64,000 bases of DNA, taken from the NCBI GenBank assembly GCA_046729255.1, contig JBKPGF010000046.1, positions 1-64,000 of the forward strand. Direction: 5' to 3'. This DNA is from PALSA-612 sp046729255 (GTDB taxonomy: Bacteria > Actinomycetota > Thermoleophilia > Gaiellales > Gaiellaceae). The position numbers and the translations under genes are program-made. The notes below the pieces were generated by a model. It was given only the letters and a program-made list of their open reading frames with translations, made no database searches and had not been told where the DNA came from. This document shows, piece by piece, positions 34,229 through 42,321 of the stretch; the stretch's first letter is position 1, and every line of letters begins with the position of its first letter.

Positions 34229-35608
34229 GTGAGCGACTTCAGCGTCCGGGAGCTGCTCGAGCGCCATGCGGGCGAGGAGCTCGAGCTCCACGCCCGCGCC
34301 GTCAATCCGCAGTTCGTGCGGATGCTTCGCGCCATCGGCTTCGACCGTCGCTGGACGCGGGCCGAGGGCGCCCATCTCTACGACGCGGACGGGAACCGCT
34401 ATCTCGACTGGCTCGGCGGCTTCGGGATGTACAACGTCGGCCGCAACAACCCTCGGGTGCGAGCCGCCCTCGTGGAGGCGCTCGAGCTCGAAACGCCCGG
34501 GAAGCCGGCCCTCGGCGTCAACACGTTGGGCGCCATCCTCGCCGACGAGCTGCTGAAGCGGGCGCCGGAGAGCCTCGGTCGCGTGCTCTTCTCGAGCACG
34601 GGGACGGAGGCCGCTGAGGCGGCCATCAAGATCGGTCGGGCTGCGACAGGCCGCTCGCGCGTCATCTCGGTCGAGCGAGGCTTCCATGGCAACACGCTCG
34701 GCGCGCTCTCCGCGTCGGGGGACTCGGCATTCACGGATCGCTTCCAGCCGTTGCTGGCCGGTTTCTCGCGCATCCCGTTCAACGACCTCGGCGCCCTCGA
34801 GGCCGAGCTGCGTACCGAGGACGTCGCGCTCTTCATCGTGGAGCCGATCGTCGGTCACGGCCTCTACCTGCCAGAGCCGGGATACCTCGAAGGCGCCCAG
34901 GAGCTCTGCCGGCGCTACGGCACGCTCTTCTGCATCGACGAGGTGCAGACGGGCCTCGGGCGCACCGGCAAGCTCTTCGCGCTCGAGCACTGGGGCTTGG
35001 AGCCGGACATCGTGCTCGCGGCGAAGGCGCTGTCTGGCGGCTACGTGCCGGTGGGTGCGACGCTGTTCCGGGCGCAGGTGTTCGACGCCGTCTTCGACTC
35101 GCTCGAGCACTCGATGAGCCACGGCTCGACGTTCCAGCCGAACGACCTCGCAATGGTCGCCGGCCTGGCGACACTGCACGAGCTGGACTCGGAGGGACTC
35201 GTCGAACGCTCAGCTCAGCTGGGCGAGCGGCTGCTCGAGCGCACGCGGCCGTTCGTCGAACGCTACGACGTCGTGAAAGACGTGCGCGGCCTCGGGCTCA
35301 TGTGGGCGATCGAGCTCGGCGAGCCGGACGAGGGGGGAGTGCGCACGTACCGCCTGCTGGAGCGGATGCAGCCGGCGCTCTTCTCGCAGCTCGTCGTTGT
35401 CCCGCTCTTCACCGACCACCGTGTCCTCAGCCAGGTCGCCGGCCACGGCCTGAACGTCATCAAGGGCCTTCCGCCGCTGGTCCTCTCCGAGGACGATCTC
35501 GACTGGTTCGTGACGGCGCTCGACGCGACGCTGGAGGAGGCGCAGAAGCTCCCGAAGGCGACGGCCCGCTTCGTGCTACGCGCCGCCCGGGCTTCCGTCC
35601 GTCACTAA
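34229..35608 (+). CDS. Class III (ornithine/acetylornithine-type) PLP aminotransferase
   Basis: 459-residue fold-type I enzyme. GLFSSTGTEAA-like phosphate-binding loop (VLFSSTGTEAAEAAIKIGR), FHGNTLGALSASG, the cofactor-contacting CIDEVQTGLGRTGKLFA with the conserved Asp-Glu, and the Schiff-base Lys in AAKALSGGYVPVGATLF. The C-terminal small domain carries GLGLMWAIELG. It transfers an amino group from an omega-amino substrate (ornithine, acetylornithine, 4-aminobutyrate or polyamine) to 2-oxoglutarate or pyruvate; the exact one is not resolvable. GTG start. It ends with 4 bases overlapping the convergent ABC-2 permease. Confidence 0.9.
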   Translation: MSDFSVRELLERHAGEELELHARAVNPQFVRMLRAIGFDRRWTRAEGAHLYDADGNRYLDWLGGFGMYNVGRNNPRVRAALVEALELETPGKPALGVNTLGAILADELLKRAPESLGRVLFSSTGTEAAEAAIKIGRAATGRSRVISVERGFHGNTLGALSASGDSAFTDRFQPLLAGFSRIPFNDLGALEAELRTEDVALFIVEPIVGHGLYLPEPGYLEGAQELCRRYGTLFCIDEVQTGLGRTGKLFALEHWGLEPDIVLAAKALSGGYVPVGATLFRAQVFDAVFDSLEHSMSHGSTFQPNDLAMVAGLATLHELDSEGLVERSAQLGERLLERTRPFVERYDVVKDVRGLGLMWAIELGEPDEGGVRTYRLLERMQPALFSQLVVVPLFTDHRVLSQVAGHGLNVIKGLPPLVLSEDDLDWFVTALDATLEEAQKLPKATARFVLRAARASVRH

Positions 35609-36360
35609 CCCTCCTGGGGCTCCCAGCGGAAGCGCCTCGCGGCGAGGACGAGCCCCACAAGGCCCCACGCGGCGACGACGGCGACATCCGTTCCGTTCTC
35701 CCAGATCTGCTCGTGGTGAAGGACGATGTCGCGCATGAGGTGGATGAAGTACGTCAGCGGCAGGACGTTCGCGATCGCTTCCAGCACCGGCGGGTACGCC
35801 GCCGTCGTCCAGAAGGAGCCGGCGAGAAACGCCATCGGCAGGTAGATGGCGCTGATCACCGCCGACGCGCCCTCGGCCGACCGGATGAACGTCGTCAGGG
35901 CGACGCCGAGCGCCGCGAAGGCGAGCGCGCCGAGCAGCAGCCCGAGCCCGACCGAGACCGGCTGCTCCGGCAACGGCACGTCGAACATCAGCTTGCCCAC
36001 GACGATGAGCGCCACCGCCTCCACGAGGTACACGACGACCGTCGAGCCGAGTGTCCCGGCGACCCACGACGAGGCAGGGAGTGGCGTTCCGCGCAGTCGC
36101 TTGAGCACGCCCGACTCGCGACGGATCACGACGAGAATCGCCAGCCCGGCGAACGCCGTAGCGGCCACGCCGTATCCGAGCAGCCCGGCGAGCAGGTACT
36201 CGGACCCTGTGACGCCCTCCTCCTCGATGGGATCGTCGCCGTACACCGAGCCCAGCAGAACGAAGATGATCAACGGGAAGATGAACGTGAAGAACGCGAG
36301 CTCCCGGCTTCGCCAGTAGAGCTTTTGCTCGGAGCGAAACTGGTGAATGAGCGTGCTCAC
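35605..36360 (-). CDS. ABC-2 type transporter permease
   Basis: 251 residues with six predicted helices in the ABC-2 layout: a cytoplasmic N-terminus (LIHQFRSEQKLYWRSRELAF), TM1 with FIFPLIIFVLLGSVYG, then ESGVLKRLRGTPLPASSW, the typical short cytoplasmic coupling segment, and helices near IYLPMAFLAGSFWTTAAYPP and LPLTYFIHLMRDIVLH. Works with the ATPase encoded just upstream: its GTG start overlaps the ATPase TGA (GTGA at 36357-36360). Exports drugs, lipids or peptides by family. Under control of the divergent PadR regulator. Confidence 0.9.
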   Translation of the reverse strand: MSTLIHQFRSEQKLYWRSRELAFFTFIFPLIIFVLLGSVYGDDPIEEEGVTGSEYLLAGLLGYGVAATAFAGLAILVVIRRESGVLKRLRGTPLPASSWVAGTLGSTVVVYLVEAVALIVVGKLMFDVPLPEQPVSVGLGLLLGALAFAALGVALTTFIRSAEGASAVISAIYLPMAFLAGSFWTTAAYPPVLEAIANVLPLTYFIHLMRDIVLHHEQIWENGTDVAVVAAWGLVGLVLAARRFRWEPQEG

Positions 36361-37205
36361 TCCTGGTCACCGCCCGTGAGCTCGAGGTAGATGTCCTCGA
36401 GCGACGGCTTCCGCACCTGGATGCCCACGAGCTCGTCGCCCGCGGCCAGTGCCTCGCCGGTCAGCTCGTGGAGCGTCTTCGTGGGCTCAGTCGTCTCCAC
36501 GACCACTTCGCGGCCGTCGCGGCGGTACCGGATCTCCGTCGCCGCCGCGCGGCTCGTCAGCTCACGAGGCGTGCCGAGCGCGACGATCTCGCCCTGGCGC
36601 ATGACAGCGACGCGATCGGCGAGTTGCTCCGCCTCGTCGAGGTAGTGGGTCGTGAGGAGGATCGTCTTGCCCAGCTCACGCAGCGAGCGGATCATCTCCC
36701 AGGCCGCGCGGCGCGCCGCCGGATCGAAGCCCGTGGTCGGCTCGTCGAGGAAGAGGATCTCCGGGTCGCCGATCAGGCCGAGGGCGAGATCGAGGCGGCG
36801 CTGCTGGCCGCCGGAGAGGGTCTTCACGCGGTCGTGCCGTTTCTCCGCGAGCCCGACGAGGTCGATGACGTCGTCAGGGTCGCGCGGTGCAGCGTAATAG
36901 CCAGCGAACAGCGCCACGTGCTCGCGAACCGTGAGGTTGACGTACATGGCCGACGACTGGAGGACGATGCCGACGCGCTCGCGCCAGCTCCCGTCCGACC
37001 GCTCGGGGTCGGCGCCGAGCACGCTCACCTCGCCGGCGTCGCGGCGCCGGTAGCCCTCCAGGATCTCGACCGTCGTCGTCTTGCCGGCGCCGTTCGGCCC
37101 GAGCAGACCGAACACCTCGCCCTCGGCGATCTCGAAGCTGACGCCGCGTACGGCCTCGAGGCCGTTGTAGGACTTCTTCAGTCCGCTGACAGTGACCGCC
37201 GTCAT
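36357..37205 (-). CDS. ABC-2 type exporter ATP-binding protein
   Basis: 282 residues. Walker A GPNGAGKTTT (about 39-48), Q-loop IVLQSSAMYVNLTVREH, signature LSGGQQRRLDLAL, Walker B EILFLDEPTTGFDP, H-loop LLTTHYLDEAEQLADR. The C-terminal extension after 215 resembles the accessory domain of DrrA/ABC-2 exporter ATPases. The ATG at 37205 (MTAVTVSGLKK) is the first codon of the conserved domain; an upstream in-frame extension would run into the operator palindromes. Forms an operon with the following permease. Confidence 0.93.
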   Translation of the reverse strand: MTAVTVSGLKKSYNGLEAVRGVSFEIAEGEVFGLLGPNGAGKTTTVEILEGYRRRDAGEVSVLGADPERSDGSWRERVGIVLQSSAMYVNLTVREHVALFAGYYAAPRDPDDVIDLVGLAEKRHDRVKTLSGGQQRRLDLALGLIGDPEILFLDEPTTGFDPAARRAAWEMIRSLRELGKTILLTTHYLDEAEQLADRVAVMRQGEIVALGTPRELTSRAAATEIRYRRDGREVVVETTEPTKTLHELTGEALAAGDELVGIQVRKPSLEDIYLELTGGDQE

Positions 37206-37210
37206 TGATC

Positions 37211-37223
37211 TATCTGCCAGATA
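37211..37223. promoter_or_regulatory. Palindrome 1 of a tandem PadR operator
   Basis: TATCTG-C-CAGATA, a perfect 13-base palindrome just upstream of the ABC exporter ATPase start, between it and the divergent PadR gene. Its centre is 22 bases from a second palindrome, about two helix turns, fitting cooperative binding of dimers. Confidence 0.6.
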
Positions 37224-37230
37224 CGATACG

Positions 37231-37247
37231 ATATCTCTGGAAGATAT
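37231..37247. promoter_or_regulatory. Palindrome 2 of a tandem PadR operator, overlapping the padR start codon
   Basis: ATATCT-CTGGA-AGATAT, perfect 6-base arms with a 5-base spacer. The last two bases are the first two of the PadR ATG (37246), so binding would block both initiation of padR and the divergent promoter: autoregulation plus exporter control. Confidence 0.6.
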
Positions 37248-37785
37248 GTCAAGTCTCTCCCCAACGGCAAAGGTCATCCTCGGTTTCCTGCGCTTCGGGC
37301 CGCACAGCGGCTACGACATCAAGCAGGGAGTCGAGTTCTCGACGCGCTTCTTCTGGGGCGCGAGCTTCGGCCAGATCTACCCGGAGTTGCGTCGGCTGGC
37401 AGATGCAGGGCTCATCGAGGTCGAGGAGAGCACCGAGGCGGGGCGGCGGCGCAAGACCTACCGGCTGACACCCGCGGGCCGACGAGCGCTCGACGAGTGG
37501 CTGCAGGCAGACAGCGATCTCTTCCAGTATCGCGACGAGGGGCTGTTGCGTCTCTTCTTCTCCGACTTCGCCGACCGCGACGCCGCCCTCGCGAACATCC
37601 GACGCATGCGGGAGTGGCGCGAGGAGTCGCTGGCGTTCTTCCGCGCCGAGGTCGAGCCGCTCGCGCGCGAGGACACCGAGGCCGGCTACCCGTTCCCCGC
37701 ACGGGCGCTCGAGTTCGGTCTCGTGATGCTGGACGCTCAGGCGAAGTGGCTCGCGGAGCTCGAGGGCGAACTCACAGCTCGATGA
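37246..37785 (+). CDS. PadR-family transcriptional regulator
   Basis: 179 residues. The N-terminal winged helix reads VILGFLRFGPHSGYDIKQGV, GQIYPELRRLADAGLIEVEE and RKTYRLTPAGRRALDEWL, standard for PadR. The C-terminal helical part (REWREESLAFFRAEVEPLAR) is the dimerisation/effector domain of the Vir/AphA-like class. Located divergently to an ABC-2 exporter with two palindromes between, the classic arrangement for a drug-inducible repressor. The ATG at 37246 is preceded by GGAAG at short spacing and lies inside the operator. Its 3' end overlaps the convergent sixA by 14 bases. Confidence 0.9.
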   Translation: MSSLSPTAKVILGFLRFGPHSGYDIKQGVEFSTRFFWGASFGQIYPELRRLADAGLIEVEESTEAGRRRKTYRLTPAGRRALDEWLQADSDLFQYRDEGLLRLFFSDFADRDAALANIRRMREWREESLAFFRAEVEPLAREDTEAGYPFPARALEFGLVMLDAQAKWLAELEGELTAR

Positions 37786-38164
37786 CCGCGAGGCCTGCGG
37801 TGGGAAAGGGTGGCTCGTCGCCTCCCGTCAGGGTGGCCGCGATGCGCCCGCAGTCGGGCTGGTGGCCGACGACGACCACTGTTTCGCCGCGGCCGGTCAC
37901 GACCTGGGTCACGTCCTCCGCCGTCGCGCCTGGAGCCAGCCGCTCCACCGCTTCCGCCTCGGCCCCCGTCGCCCGCGCGATCTCGTTCGCCGTCTCCCGG
38001 GCGCGCAGCAGTGGGCTCGAGAGCACGGCGTCCGGCGCCACGCCCTCGCGGGCGAGGCGCGTGCCGAGCTCGCGCGCAGCCGCCAGCCCGTCGGCCGTGA
38101 GGCGCCGGAGCTCGTCGGGCTCGCCCTGCTCCGCCTTGGCGTGCCGTACGAGGTACAGCCGCAT
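37772..38164 (-). CDS. sixA: Phosphohistidine phosphatase SixA-type
   Basis: 130-residue histidine phosphatase (phosphoglycerate mutase-like fold). N-terminal RHG-type motif LYLVRHAKAEQ with the nucleophilic His, and the downstream catalytic His in VVVVGHQPDCGRIAATL. The ELRRLTADGLAAARELGTRL and VLSSPLLRARETA segments are typical of SixA. It removes phosphate from phosphohistidine on signalling proteins or acts on small substrates. Convergent with the PadR gene. Confidence 0.9.
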   Translation of the reverse strand: MRLYLVRHAKAEQGEPDELRRLTADGLAAARELGTRLAREGVAPDAVLSSPLLRARETANEIARATGAEAEAVERLAPGATAEDVTQVVTGRGETVVVVGHQPDCGRIAATLTGGDEPPFPTAGLAVIEL

Positions 38165-38184
38165 GCTCCCAGACTAGTCGCGAG

Positions 38185-39384
38185 TCAGGCGATGAGCAGC
38201 CCGGTCAGGTACATGACCGCGACGCCCGCGAGAAAGCCGCCGCCGACCCAGCCTGACCGCAGGCCGCCTGGAGCCTTGCGGGCGACGTAGCGGCCCACTT
38301 CGACCACGACCTGGAGCGCCGCCCCGGTGGCGACCGCGAAGAAGAGCACGCCGAGCAGGTCGCTCGTGAGAAAGCCGCCGATCCACGCACCGACGATGGC
38401 CGGCGCTCCGGCAATGAGCGCGAGCGCCGCGAGCCGAACGAGCGACACGCGTTTTCCCTCGGCGATCGGAGCCGCGATGCCGAGCCCTTCGGTGACGTTG
38501 TGCACCATGAAGCCGACGATGAGGAAGCTGCCGAGGGCAAGCTCGCCGAGGGCGAACGAGGAGCCGATCGCAAGCCCCTCGCCGAGGTTGTGGAGGCCGA
38601 TGCCGATGGCGACCAGCGTTGCGAGTGCCACGCCGCCGAGCGTGGCTCCGCCGCCGGACTCCCGGCGGCCCAACCGCTCGGAGATGAACGTCAGCGCGAG
38701 ATAGCTGCCGGCGACGCCGAGCAGCACGAGCCCCGTCCCGCCGAGCTGGCCGGGAAGCGTCGCCTGCAGGTCGAGCGCCTCAGCCAGCGCGTCGAGCGCC
38801 AGGAACGTCAGCAGCCCGGCAGTCAGCGCCATGAAGGCAGCCAGCCAGCGCGGGTCCGCCCCGCGCAGCGCGGGCAGCCACATGAGCCCGAGCGCGACCG
38901 GGACGATGCCGACGAGGAAGCCGATGAGGGCGTATCCGAAGATGCTGTGCGAATCGACGCCCGGCGTCTCCACGGCAGCGGCGATGTCCTTCGTCACCTG
39001 GATTCCCGTGGAGCTCGTCACCCCCACCGAGATGGGTTCGTCCTCGACCCAGTCGTAGGGGATGACGATCGTCGACGAGCGTAGCCGCCCGAGCGTCGTC
39101 GCGCCCTCGACGGTGTAGGGGACGATGGCGTCGGCGACCGTCACCGTGCCGATCGTGATCGCGTCGCGCTGCGGGTTCGTCACGCGGATCTCGATCTTTC
39201 CCGGCTCGAAGGACACGCGCCGGATGTCGAGCTCGTCCGTCGGAGGCGGGTTCGAGCCTACGAGGTCGGTGATGGAGCCCCCGGCCGCTGCGAACAGCGA
39301 CACCACGCCCACGAGGAGGAGGATCGGCAGCAGCGCCCAGAGCTGCCAGCCGCGGCGATGGCCCGTGGCGGCGCGTGCTTCCAC
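38185..39384 (-). CDS. ZIP-family metal transporter with N-terminal extracytoplasmic domain
   Basis: 399 residues. TM1 (about 14-35), then about 90 residues predicted as an exposed beta-sandwich (DIRRVSFEPGKIEIRVTNPQ; VTVADAIVPYTVEG), then a ZIP core. The ZIP metal-site helices are visible: GIGLHNLGEGLAIGSSF (TM4 pattern HNxxEG) and FMVHNVTEGLGIAAPI (TM5 pattern). It imports divalent metal such as Fe, Zn or Mn. The GTG start is 6 bases after the multicopper oxidase stop, so the two form an operon; pairing with an oxidase and divergent IdeR-like regulator favours iron or manganese. The extracytoplasmic domain on a ZIP protein is unusual. Confidence 0.87.
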   Translation of the reverse strand: MEARAATGHRRGWQLWALLPILLLVGVVSLFAAAGGSITDLVGSNPPPTDELDIRRVSFEPGKIEIRVTNPQRDAITIGTVTVADAIVPYTVEGATTLGRLRSSTIVIPYDWVEDEPISVGVTSSTGIQVTKDIAAAVETPGVDSHSIFGYALIGFLVGIVPVALGLMWLPALRGADPRWLAAFMALTAGLLTFLALDALAEALDLQATLPGQLGGTGLVLLGVAGSYLALTFISERLGRRESGGGATLGGVALATLVAIGIGLHNLGEGLAIGSSFALGELALGSFLIVGFMVHNVTEGLGIAAPIAEGKRVSLVRLAALALIAGAPAIVGAWIGGFLTSDLLGVLFFAVATGAALQVVVEVGRYVARKAPGGLRSGWVGGGFLAGVAVMYLTGLLIA

Positions 39385-39390
39385 GCGCGC

Positions 39391-40563
39391 CTAGTCCTCC
39401 ACCTCGAAGAAGCCCATCCAGCCGAGCTCCGCGAACTCCGACTGGTGCGCGTGGAACATGAACGTGCCCGGATTCGGGAACTCGAGCTCGAGGATCCCGC
39501 GCTGTCCCTGGCAGAGCATGACCGTGTCCGTGTACTCGAAGAGGTCGCTCGACCCTGTCGGGTAATAGCGGAAGAAGTTCGCATGGATGTGCATCGAGTT
39601 GACGAGGTCGTGCTCCGTGAGGTTCACGAGGTAGATGCGGACAGGTTCGCCGCGCTTCACCTTGATCGGGTACTTCGCGTAGTAGAAGGCGAGGCCGTTG
39701 ACGGTGTAGAAATTGTTCTCGCCGTCGCCGTCCGTGTCGTAGCCGTTCATCACCATGACGAGCTCGCGGGCGGGCGCGCGCAGGTCGGGCGGGTCGATGA
39801 TGAGCGCGCCGTAGAGGCCCTTCTCGATGTGCTTCTTCAGCGGCGTCGCGTGGCAGTGGTACAGGTGCATGCCGTACGGATGCGCCTCGAACTCGTACTT
39901 GAAGGAGTCGCCTGGCTCGATGGTCTCGAAGACGCCGTCCATCTTCGCGGGGTGGATCCCGTGAAAGTGAATCGTGTGCGGGTGTGAGCCGCGGTTGTGG
40001 AAGTTCACGCGGAAGATGTCGCCCTCGGTCGCACGCAGCACCGGCCCCGGCACCGTGCCGTTGTACGTCCAGGCGGCATACATGACGCCCTGGGCGACTT
40101 CGATCTCACGGTCCTGCGCGACGAGCGTGTACTCCCGGACGCGGCCGGGCTGATGCGGCAGGGCGGGCGGCGGGATGAGCAGCGAGTCGAGCGCGTTCGG
40201 GCCGCCCGGGGCGGGAACGCTGCGGCCGATCATCGCCGCGTGGCCGGCGCGCGCGTGGTGGTGCCCGATGTGCGTGGAGGTCGACGCGTCGGCGGCGCTC
40301 TCGCCCGACGTCGCGAGCTTCGCCAGCGGCACTGCGGCGACCGGAATCGCCGCTCCAGCCAGGAGCTTGCGTCGGGTGAGTCGTTTTGAACGACTCGAAT
40401 CGGGATGAAGCCTTGAGTCGTCGGAACGAGCTGAGCGGCGTGCTCCATCGTCCTCGGTCGCCCCAATAGCGCTTCGGCTATTGGAGCTCCCTGCGTCCTC
40501 GGATCCCATCCGCCCAGCTCGCCCCGCCGACGAAGCGTCACCCCGATCCGAGCCTTTAGACAT
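39391..40563 (-). CDS. Two-domain multicopper oxidase, Tat-exported
   Basis: Up to 390 residues. A Tat signal is visible (SKRLTRRKLLAGAAIPVAAV), with a long Ser/Asp/Arg-rich stretch before it. Domain 1 has the T2/T3 copper motif HPHTIHFHGIH and the T1 site HLYHCHATPLKKHIEKGL, where the axial position is Leu rather than Met. Domain 2 has SMHIHANFF and FMFHAHQSEF, lacking the T1 Cys (HAH). This distribution (T1 only in domain 1) is the type C two-domain oxidase, which works as a trimer. Possible ferroxidase or metal oxidase partner of the ZIP permease. The start may be 40509 rather than 40563, since the leader contains inverted repeats and no ribosome-binding site. Confidence 0.88.
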   Translation of the reverse strand: MSKGSDRGDASSAGRAGRMGSEDAGSSNSRSAIGATEDDGARRSARSDDSRLHPDSSRSKRLTRRKLLAGAAIPVAAVPLAKLATSGESAADASTSTHIGHHHARAGHAAMIGRSVPAPGGPNALDSLLIPPPALPHQPGRVREYTLVAQDREIEVAQGVMYAAWTYNGTVPGPVLRATEGDIFRVNFHNRGSHPHTIHFHGIHPAKMDGVFETIEPGDSFKYEFEAHPYGMHLYHCHATPLKKHIEKGLYGALIIDPPDLRAPARELVMVMNGYDTDGDGENNFYTVNGLAFYYAKYPIKVKRGEPVRIYLVNLTEHDLVNSMHIHANFFRYYPTGSSDLFEYTDTVMLCQGQRGILELEFPNPGTFMFHAHQSEFAELGWMGFFEVED

Positions 40564-40594
40564 ATCGAAACTCTATATTAGAGGACATATGTCT
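40558..40594. promoter_or_regulatory. Nested palindromic operator between oxidase and IdeR-like gene
   Basis: Outer arms AGACATAT (40558-40565) and ATATGTCT (40587-40594) enclose an inner palindrome CTCTA-TAT-TAGAG (40571-40583), nearly concentric. Both divergent start codons lie on its edges (oxidase ATG at 40563, regulator ATG at 40589). It probably binds the DtxR/IdeR-like regulator encoded next to it. Confidence 0.55.
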
Positions 40595-41245
40595 CCAGCA
40601 CCGCTCTCGCAGACGGCCGAGGACTACCTCAAGGAGATCCATCGCCTCGAGTTGGCGCAAGGGCGCGCGACGACGTCCGCGCTCGCCGCGTCACTCGGCG
40701 TCTCGCCACCTTCGGTGACGTCGATGCTGAAGAAGCTGGCGACGCTGAAGCTCGTCGTCCACGAGCCCTATCGAGGAGCGACGCTGACGCCGGCCGGCCG
40801 CAAGGCGGCGGTGGAGGTGATCCGCCACCACCGTCTCCTCGAGCAGTACCTCGCGGAGACCCTCGGCATGCCGATCGACGAGGTGCACGCAGAAGCCGAC
40901 CGGCTCGAGCACGCGCTTTCCGAGGAGTTGGAGGCGCGGATCGACGAGACGCTCGGGTTTCCGACGCACGATCCGCACGGCGATCCCATCCCCGATGCCG
41001 ACCTCAACGTCGGCGTCGACGAGCTGCGGCCGCTCGCGACGCTGGAGCTCGGGGAGCGCTCTACGATTCGGCGAGTACCGGACGACAAAGCGTTGCTCGG
41101 CTACCTGCGAGGCCTGGGCCTGCTGCCCGGGGCCGTGGTCGAGCTCGTGCGCCGGGCGCCGTTCCCCGAGCCGGTGATCGTCTCGGCCGGCGGCGCCGAG
41201 CACGCGATCTCGGTCGAGCTCGCCGGCCAAATCGGCGTCTCGTAG
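40589..41245 (+). CDS. DtxR/IdeR/MntR-family metal-dependent regulator
   Basis: 218 residues. HTH domain (about 1-65): AEDYLKEIHRLELAQGRATT, then LGVSPPSVTSMLKKLATLKL. The metal-binding/dimerisation domain has HEPYRG, VIRHHRLLEQYLAETLG and EADRLEHALSEE, carrying the expected His/Glu ligands. A C-terminal FeoA/SH3-like domain (RVPDDKALLGYLRGLGLLPG) is as in DtxR and IdeR, but MntR lacks it. It represses metal-import and related genes when bound to Fe(II) or Mn(II). The ATG is preceded by AGAGGAC at 4 bases. The divergent oxidase-ZIP operon is the likely target. Confidence 0.92.
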   Translation: MSPAPLSQTAEDYLKEIHRLELAQGRATTSALAASLGVSPPSVTSMLKKLATLKLVVHEPYRGATLTPAGRKAAVEVIRHHRLLEQYLAETLGMPIDEVHAEADRLEHALSEELEARIDETLGFPTHDPHGDPIPDADLNVGVDELRPLATLELGERSTIRRVPDDKALLGYLRGLGLLPGAVVELVRRAPFPEPVIVSAGGAEHAISVELAGQIGVS

Positions 41246-41313
41246 AGGCGCCACGCTGCGGATCCCTCATTCGAGTGACGCCCGCCCGCCCCCGGCGGGT
41301 CGATGGGTGAGGC

Positions 41314-42282
41314 GTGAGACTGCTGAGCAGAGGATTGGCTCTCGCCGGCGTCGGACTGGTCGTGCTCGTAAGCGCTGCTGCTGCTGCCGGGCCGGCGGTC
41401 TCGTTCACGGGCGCGAAGCGCGCGTATCAGGGAAAGCCGTACTCGGTCACCCTCGGCGTGAAGAAAGCGGCTGGCACGTGCACGCTCACGGTCAAGTACA
41501 TGGACGGCGCGCTGCAGAGCGGGCTTACGAGTGCTCCAGTGGCGGGCGGCAAGGCGACGTTCCGCTGGACGGTGCCGCAGCTGGCCGCCCCGGGCCCGGC
41601 GAGGTTGACCGCCCGCTGCGGGGGCGCGACGGCGAAGTGGGGCATCACGGTCGTCGGCACGCTCATCCCGCCGAAGATCGTCGTCGTGAAGAGTGGCTAC
41701 TCGGTGCGCCAGTTCCAGCTCGGCTCCACCGTCAGCTACGGCGTCGTGCTCAAAAACACGTCGCCGAACGCGAATGCGCTCAACGTCAGCATGCAGGTGA
41801 ACTTCGTCATGGCCGACTCGCACCTCATTGGCACGGCGACCCAGCCGATCCCGCTCATCAACGCCGGCTCGACGTACAACTACGCAGGCTCGCTCTACTT
41901 CTCGGGAACGGCGCCCGTCGCGAAGCTCGAGTTCGTGATCATCGTCGGCACCCGCGAGAAGTCGAAGAAGGTGCCGAACCCGTCGCTCGCGAACGTCGCC
42001 TGGGTCCCGCAGCAGTTCGACCCGCTCTGGACCGGCTGGGTGCAGGGTGAGATCATCAACAGCCATCCCTCGTACACGCTGAAGAACACGCAGCTCTCTG
42101 CCGTGCTCTTCGACGCCCGGGGCAACGTGCTGGGCGGCGCGACGGGCTCCGCGTACAACGTGCTTCCGCCCGGCACCCGCCAGGTCTTCAAGCTCACTAG
42201 CTCGGTGGACGCGATTCCGTACGCGAAGGTCGCATCGGTCGACATCTCGCTGACGCCCACCTGGGAGACGCCGGCGGCCTGA
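41314..42282 (+). CDS. Exported protein of unknown function (Ig-like beta domains)
   Basis: 322 residues with a signal peptide (about 1-25, LALAGVGLVVLVSAAAAAG). The mature part is beta-rich: an N-terminal unit (YSVTLGVKKAAGTCTLTVKY to LTARCGGATAKWGITVVG, with two Cys probably disulfide-bonded) and a FxLyD-like C-terminal half (GYSVRQFQLGSTVSYGVVLK; VQGEIINSHPSYTLKNTQLS; VLFDARGNVLGGATGSAYNV; LPPGTRQVF). The FDARGNVLG...PPGT pattern is typical of FxLyD-type domains. GTG start with GGTGAGG near. No function known; not clearly linked to neighbours. Confidence 0.75.
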   Translation: MRLLSRGLALAGVGLVVLVSAAAAAGPAVSFTGAKRAYQGKPYSVTLGVKKAAGTCTLTVKYMDGALQSGLTSAPVAGGKATFRWTVPQLAAPGPARLTARCGGATAKWGITVVGTLIPPKIVVVKSGYSVRQFQLGSTVSYGVVLKNTSPNANALNVSMQVNFVMADSHLIGTATQPIPLINAGSTYNYAGSLYFSGTAPVAKLEFVIIVGTREKSKKVPNPSLANVAWVPQQFDPLWTGWVQGEIINSHPSYTLKNTQLSAVLFDARGNVLGGATGSAYNVLPPGTRQVFKLTSSVDAIPYAKVASVDISLTPTWETPAA

Positions 42283-42321
42283 CGCTTTGGCGCTCGCGCT
42301 TCGCGCTAGGGTGAAGGCGCG

